Part shown: positions 5,535 through 8,715 of the stretch, piece after piece | Numbering within the stretch: position 1 is the first letter of the stretch | Layout of the letters: every line of letters begins with the position of its first letter | Program-made: the position numbers and the translations under genes | Assembly: GCA_028682985.1 (NCBI GenBank) | Contig: JAJRAE010000231.1 | Span: 1-8,715 of the forward strand | Direction: 5' to 3' | Source of the DNA: Methanobacterium sp. | GTDB lineage: Archaea; Methanobacteriota; Methanobacteria; Methanobacteriales; Methanobacteriaceae | Length of the DNA: 8,715 nucleotides | Notes under the pieces: generated by a model | The model's input: only the letters and a program-made list of their open reading frames with translations | Database searches by the model: none | Told to the model about the DNA's origin: nothing

Positions 5535-5808
5535 ATTTGATAACCAGGTCAGGGTTGGTAGATGCATCATTTATTGACTGTATAAATTCGTCCATATTTT
5601 CACATCCATCAGTGAAAGCAACCATTATCATGCCTTCTCCATAGCCAATGGTTAATGCCTTATCCTCATTTATAAGTAAATTTATCTGATCTATATGGAA
5701 CCTTTTTGATGGATGTCTATGTCCAAATCCAAAAACTTCAACCACTCTACCATCAAAACTTAGTATGCCCCGATCTTTTTTATTCATCCCTTTAACTTCA
5801 ATAACCAA
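5533..5808 (-). CDS. Small 91-aa protein, possibly PH-like fold, TTG start
   Basis: The product is 91 aa, soluble, with alternating hydrophobic strands (RGILSFDGRVVEVFGFGH at 13-30, FHIDQINLLI, ALTIGYGEGMIMVAFTDG) and one C-terminal helix (MDEFIQSINDA). A set of short strands closed by a single helix is the layout of bacterial PH-like domains and similar small folds; this is a shape argument, not a family match. RHPSKRFH is a basic patch that could bind a phosphate or another partner. The start is a TTG at 5808: GAGGTGA lies exactly six bases upstream, and an ATG at 5823 reads only ATG-AGG-TGA. The internal ATG at codon 8 has no comparable site. It faces the prenyltransferase gene tail to tail and diverges from the OmdA-like gene. 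Confidence 0.75.
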   Translation of the reverse strand: MVIEVKGMNKKDRGILSFDGRVVEVFGFGHRHPSKRFHIDQINLLINEDKALTIGYGEGMIMVAFTDGCENMDEFIQSINDASTNPDLVIK

Positions 5809-5814
5809 AAGTAA

Positions 5815-5821
5815 TCACCTC
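5815..5821 (-). promoter_or_regulatory. Ribosome binding site GAGGTGA that selects a TTG start
   Basis: The minus strand reads ATGAGGTGATTACTT before TTG. GAGGTGA matches the 16S rRNA tail and is six bases from the TTG at 5808, which identifies this rare codon as the start of the 91-aa protein. Confidence 0.7.
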
Positions 5822-5951
5822 ATATTAAATTATTAAAACTTCCATTAAAATTATTTACAGTAATTAATAGATTATTTTATGGATAGATGAAATCGTTAAA
5901 ATTCGAAAATCTTCAATAACCCTAAAAAGAAATTTATGGATTTGATTTAGT

Positions 5952-6530
5952 ATGGCCAGTTATCTGGATGAACTGGAAAGGATCTACCCTAAAAATAGGG
6001 AGGAATGGCACCGGTGGCTCAAATATAACCATGAAACCTCTCCAGGCGTATGGGTAATATACTACAAGAAGAACAGCTCAAAGCCCAGAGTAGAGTATGA
6101 TGAAGCGGTGGAGGAAGCGTTGAGTTTCGGTTGGATTGACAGTAAAGTTAACGCTCTTGATGAGGAAAGGTATATGCAGGTTTTCACACCCAGAAAGCCG
6201 GGGAGCATATGGTCAAAGCACAATAAAAGGAGAGTTCATAAATTAACAAATGAAGGTAGGATGCAAACAGCAGGCCGGGATAAAGTGGAAAGAGCTAAGC
6301 AAGATGGTTCCTGGTCCTTCCTGGACGATATAGAAGCAATGATTATCCCTGAAGACTTGAAGGGAGAACTAGAGAAGAATAAGAAAGCCCATGAAAACTT
6401 CAACCAATTTCCAGACTCCATTAAAAAACAGATTCTTTACTGGATTGCCACAGCTAAGAGAGAGACTACCCGGAAGAAACGGATAAAATTAACTGTGGAA
6501 TCTGCCGGCCAAAATGAGAAGCCAGTTTGA
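5952..6530 (+). CDS. YdeI/OmpD-associated (OmdA) family protein
   Basis: The 192-aa soluble product follows the OmdA family pattern from end to end: EEWHRWLKYNHETSPGVWV at 17-35, YDEAVEEALSFGWIDSK at 49-65, QVFTPRKPGSIWSKHNKRRV at 76-95, a middle MQTAGRDKVERAKQDGSW, then IPEDLKGELEKNKKAHENF and the terminal YWIATAKRETTRKKRI at 163-178. Members are widespread in bacteria and archaea and often annotated as bacteriocin-protection or OmpD-associated proteins; their biochemical role is not settled. The length is normal and nothing looks truncated. The ATG at 5952 has no strong ribosome site; an ATG at 5934 hits TAG after four codons. A membrane protein gene follows 36 bases downstream on the same strand, so the two may share a transcript. 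Confidence 0.9.
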   Translation: MASYLDELERIYPKNREEWHRWLKYNHETSPGVWVIYYKKNSSKPRVEYDEAVEEALSFGWIDSKVNALDEERYMQVFTPRKPGSIWSKHNKRRVHKLTNEGRMQTAGRDKVERAKQDGSWSFLDDIEAMIIPEDLKGELEKNKKAHENFNQFPDSIKKQILYWIATAKRETTRKKRIKLTVESAGQNEKPV

Positions 6531-6566
6531 TTATCTTAATTAATTAAAATAGGAGAGATTTAGTCC

Positions 6567-7208
6567 ATGAAATTTCAGAAGGGAAGTATTTTCAGACCAG
6601 AGAAAGATTACTATAAATCAGCAGGGATTATCCTGTTAGTAGGCTGTATCCAATTTTTATTAGCAGTGAATCTTGCTGAAACCCAGTATCCTGGATACAG
6701 CACTGCTAAGAATGTGTTAAGCGATCTAGGAGGGACCCTACCACCGATTGAGCCTTCCAGTTTGATCTTCAATCTAAGCATAATTATTCTGGGAATTTTA
6801 ATGATAGTATCTGTTTATTTAATTCTTAAAAGTGGGGGCTGTCGTCTGTTCTCATCCTGCCTTTTAATTGCAGGTCTGGGGGCAGTGGGTGTGGGTTTAT
6901 TCCCTGAATATACAGGTGATATCCACAGCTTCTTTGCCATACTGGTTTTTCTCATGGGAAGTTTGGCTGTTATATTCAGCTATCGACTGGGAATAAACAT
7001 ACCCATGGTCTGGGTGTCCATGATCACGGGATTTTTCAGCCTGCTCTCTCTGATCTTCTTTAGTTACCTTTCATCTTATCTGGGGGTTGGAGGTGCCGAG
7101 CGGATGATCGTTTATCCGCTATTGTTATACCTCGCTGCACTGGGAGGGTACCTCACCAGTCGGGGTAAAGATTGGGTAAGGATCAGGTTTACCGATGGGT
7201 ACTGGTAA
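6567..7208 (+). CDS. DUF998-like six-helix membrane protein
   Basis: The 213-aa product has about six membrane helices (roughly 18-36, 66-87, 95-112, 119-138, 145-166, 177-195). It shows DUF998-type landmarks: a short loop with YSTAKNVLSDLGGT at 44-57 after helix 1, FNLSIIILG at the start of helix 2, and GVGLFPEYTGDIHSFFA at 108-122 between helices 3 and 4, with a conserved-looking H120. The function of this family is unknown; no transport or catalytic mechanism is established. The C-terminus (SRGKDWVRIRF) is basic and should be cytosolic. AGGAGAG lies about ten bases before the ATG, a usable ribosome site. It is the likely second gene of a pair with the OmdA-like gene and converges on the photolyase gene. 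Confidence 0.85.
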   Translation: MKFQKGSIFRPEKDYYKSAGIILLVGCIQFLLAVNLAETQYPGYSTAKNVLSDLGGTLPPIEPSSLIFNLSIIILGILMIVSVYLILKSGGCRLFSSCLLIAGLGAVGVGLFPEYTGDIHSFFAILVFLMGSLAVIFSYRLGINIPMVWVSMITGFFSLLSLIFFSYLSSYLGVGGAERMIVYPLLLYLAALGGYLTSRGKDWVRIRFTDGYW

Positions 7209-7231
7209 AATTCTCATTACCCACAAGAATT
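7209..7231. terminator. Weak inverted repeat between convergent genes
   Basis: AATTCT (7209-7214) and AGAATT (7226-7231) can pair around an 11-base loop between the stops of the DUF998-like and photolyase genes. It has no adjoining T-run on the plus strand and a low GC stem, so a role as a shared terminator is only possible. Confidence 0.2.
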
Positions 7232-8636
7232 AAAGGGATCCACTCATCCATATATCTTCGTCAATGAGTTCGGCTAATCCATCCACCCTATCGACATACT
7301 CTTTTATTTTGAATTTCCTCTCAAGCCCCTTATCATTCATATAACGGACTTTTCCAAACACTTTTCTCTCCTTCCAGGCCCGGTCATGTTTACCAAAACA
7401 CCAGGCCACACCAGTGAATCCGTTTGGGTCTCTTCCGTCTAGCTCATATTTATTGTTAAGGTATAAGGCAGTTTGGTATGCTTCCCGTGGTGTTTCCGTC
7501 CATTCAAGAATTTTCTTCCCCCAGTACATCCTCATATATCCGTGCATCTTACCAGTGTAAACCATCTCTTTTTGAGCGGCGTTCCAATAGGGATCATGGG
7601 TTTCTCCAGATTCCAGCTCCTCCTGGCTGTAAAGGTAAGGTCGAGTATCACCCTCATGTATTTGGAGGGTTTTATACGCCCATTCTGGTAGAGAATTTAA
7701 CTCCTGATAGTGGGGGTTGTAGTGGGTGAAGTTCATGGAAAGCTCTCTTCTCACTATAAGCTCTTCCAGGTAGGATTCCATACCTGGACTATCAGTGCGG
7801 GATACTTGTAAAGCTATATGTAGGGGTGAAATCTGTCCAAAATGGAGGTAGGGACTCATGTTGGAAAGATAATCTTCTGCTGGATTATTTCGTAGATCAG
7901 AGAAATGTTCGAGTTTATTTTCAATAAAGTTGTCCAGTTTTTGCAGGGCTTTGGATGTCCCTCCCCTTAAATAAGGAGCTTCATCCACAGTACGGTCCAC
8001 ATTCATCTTCTTTAAAATCTTATCCAGATTTATAGTATCCAAACCAGCTTCTACAGAATTTATGTTGAGTTTCTGGCTTTTTATTGGTTTAAGGAATCTA
8101 TCCAGATGAGCTTGTATCTTACGGCGTATGGTGGCTGCTGCATACTCTTCCTTGGGTGATGCTGTTTCGACAGGCACCACCACATCAGTTTCCACCTGTA
8201 CCATTCGACAGCCTAAATTCTGTGCTGCATAACTACGCCATAACCTCTGAATATTGAGGTATCCCCTGTCTGTGATGAGTATAGATGCATTTTCCCCTAT
8301 ATCCACAGCTCCAATCTCGGGAGATTTTCGTAAAACCACCAGATGCACGCCCCGGTCTTCCAGGGATCTTTCCACCTCCTGGAGACCTTCCACCAGGAAG
8401 GTGTAATGTCTGATGTTGGCATCGGGAAAATTATCAGTCAAACCAAAATAAACCACCAGGGGTTTCTTCAAGTGGTTAGCCTGTTCAATAGCATATTCAA
8501 AGGCGTGGTTGTAATTGACCCGGCAGGAGGCCTGCATCCAGTAGGCTACATAATCACCGGAAGTATTATCCATCTCATTTAATAAATTTATTCTTTCCGG
8601 TTCTATTTCCGATTTAATAAATATCACACTCTCCAA
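7230..8636 (-). CDS. phr: Class II CPD photolyase (deoxyribodipyrimidine photo-lyase)
   Basis: The 468-aa product repairs UV-induced cyclobutane pyrimidine dimers by light-driven electron transfer from reduced FAD. Residues 28-150 form the antenna-binding Rossmann-like domain (DYVAYWMQASCRVNYNHAFEY, RHYTFLVEGL). The C-terminal FAD domain holds YLRGGTSKAL, MSPYLHFGQISPLH, EELIVRRELSMNF, KMHGYMRMYWGKKILEW and LDGRDPNGFTGVAWCFGKHDR. W351, W372 and W379 have the same 21 and 7 residue spacing as the electron-transfer tryptophans W360, W381 and W388 that I recall from the Methanosarcina mazei enzyme, and N394 matches its flavin-proximal N403 at the same offset of nine. The length is normal for class II. 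The start is uncertain: TTG at 8636 is the longest frame, GTG at 8627 has GGAG only three bases upstream, and ATG at 8573 lies close to the conserved part. Confidence 0.97.
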   Translation of the reverse strand: MESVIFIKSEIEPERINLLNEMDNTSGDYVAYWMQASCRVNYNHAFEYAIEQANHLKKPLVVYFGLTDNFPDANIRHYTFLVEGLQEVERSLEDRGVHLVVLRKSPEIGAVDIGENASILITDRGYLNIQRLWRSYAAQNLGCRMVQVETDVVVPVETASPKEEYAAATIRRKIQAHLDRFLKPIKSQKLNINSVEAGLDTINLDKILKKMNVDRTVDEAPYLRGGTSKALQKLDNFIENKLEHFSDLRNNPAEDYLSNMSPYLHFGQISPLHIALQVSRTDSPGMESYLEELIVRRELSMNFTHYNPHYQELNSLPEWAYKTLQIHEGDTRPYLYSQEELESGETHDPYWNAAQKEMVYTGKMHGYMRMYWGKKILEWTETPREAYQTALYLNNKYELDGRDPNGFTGVAWCFGKHDRAWKERKVFGKVRYMNDKGLERKFKIKEYVDRVDGLAELIDEDIWMSGSL

Positions 8637-8660
8637 TTAAAAAAAAATAAGAAATAAAAA

Positions 8661-8671
8661 AATATATAAAT
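8661..8671 (-). promoter_or_regulatory. Probable TATA box of the photolyase gene
   Basis: The minus strand reads ATTTATATATT, a strong archaeal TATA match directly after a possible upstream stop codon. With 25-base spacing, transcription would start near 8640, making the TTG at 8636 almost leaderless and the GTG at 8627 preceded by a leader of about a dozen bases. Confidence 0.5.
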
Positions 8672-8715
8672 TTAGATTATGGCAATGGCCAGATATACGA
8701 ATATCCACCACAGAA
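8672..8715 (-). CDS. Possible C-terminal tail of a membrane protein (cut by window edge)
   Basis: One minus-strand frame entering from the right edge reads LWWIFVYLAIAII and then TAA at 8672-8674. This is a perfect end of a membrane helix, and the other minus-strand frames look less protein-like. If real, it is an upstream neighbour of the photolyase gene, ending 35 bases before the TTG start. Only 13 residues are visible, so no family can be named. Confidence 0.35.
   Translation of the reverse strand, partial: LWWIFVYLAIAII

Noticed and set aside
6236..6421. Minus-strand 61-codon frame
   Set aside because: It is antisense within the OmdA-family gene, whose motifs cover the same region.
7473..8582. 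Plus-strand frames at 7473-7691, 7478-7729 and 8343-8582
   Set aside because: They are antisense to conserved parts of the photolyase and show no protein-family pattern.
8679..8715. Plus-strand frame starting ATGGCAATGGCC at the right edge
   Set aside because: Only 12 codons are visible (MAMARYTNIHHR), there is no ribosome site, and the opposite strand reads as a convincing membrane helix end.
1..8715. CRISPR array, tRNA, rRNA, insertion sequence or integration site
   Set aside because: I saw no regularly spaced repeats, cloverleaf-like sequence, transposase or integrase motif, or flanking direct repeats.

Overview
The window looks like chromosomal DNA of a mesophilic pseudomurein-walled methanogen, most likely Methanobacterium or a close relative (Methanobacteriales). 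The evidence is a protein with three repeats of the pseudomurein-binding type, a class II CPD photolyase of the methanogen type, AT-rich intergenic regions with archaeal TATA-like boxes and oligo-T stops, and several genes that look leaderless next to others with strong GGAGG/GAGGTGA ribosome sites. I see no rRNA, tRNA, CRISPR array, transposon or prophage gene.

Layout. (1) Positions 1-565, minus strand: the N-terminal 188 codons of a PEP-synthase/pyruvate-phosphate-dikinase-type enzyme that runs off the left edge. (2) Positions 710-3459, minus strand, transcribed right to left: a two-helix membrane protein with cytosolic helices (199 aa), a zinc-ribbon polytopic membrane protein (204 aa), a zinc-ribbon single-pass protein with an extracellular pseudomurein-binding C-terminus (216 aa), and a membrane-anchored exported protein with an M14-like metallopeptidase ligand pattern (240 aa). 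The two zinc-ribbon genes overlap by ATGA. (3) Positions 3593-4456, plus strand, divergent from block 2: two small coiled-coil genes, the first membrane anchored and the second soluble. (4) Positions 4601-5515, plus strand: a UbiA-family prenyltransferase of the MenA-like type, followed by a convergent 91-aa protein (5533-5808, minus) that starts at a TTG behind a strong ribosome site. (5) Positions 5952-7208, plus strand: a YdeI/OmpD-associated (OmdA) family protein and a DUF998-like six-helix membrane protein. (6) Positions 7230-8636, minus strand: a complete class II photolyase. A hydrophobic reading frame ending at 8672 is probably the tail of another membrane protein that enters from the right edge.

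How the genes may work together. Block 2 reads as a cell-envelope module: one protein can link a cytosolic zinc ribbon through the membrane to the pseudomurein wall, and its downstream neighbour exposes a putative metallopeptidase on the same outer face. That link is an inference from domain order and adjacency. The coiled-coil pair may be a membrane-anchored scaffold with a soluble partner. The rest is mixed housekeeping: photorepair, a lipid-type prenyl transfer step with unknown acceptor, and poorly understood small proteins. No gene of a known defence system was recognised, although the 199-aa two-helix protein has an architecture also found in some conflict-associated membrane modules.
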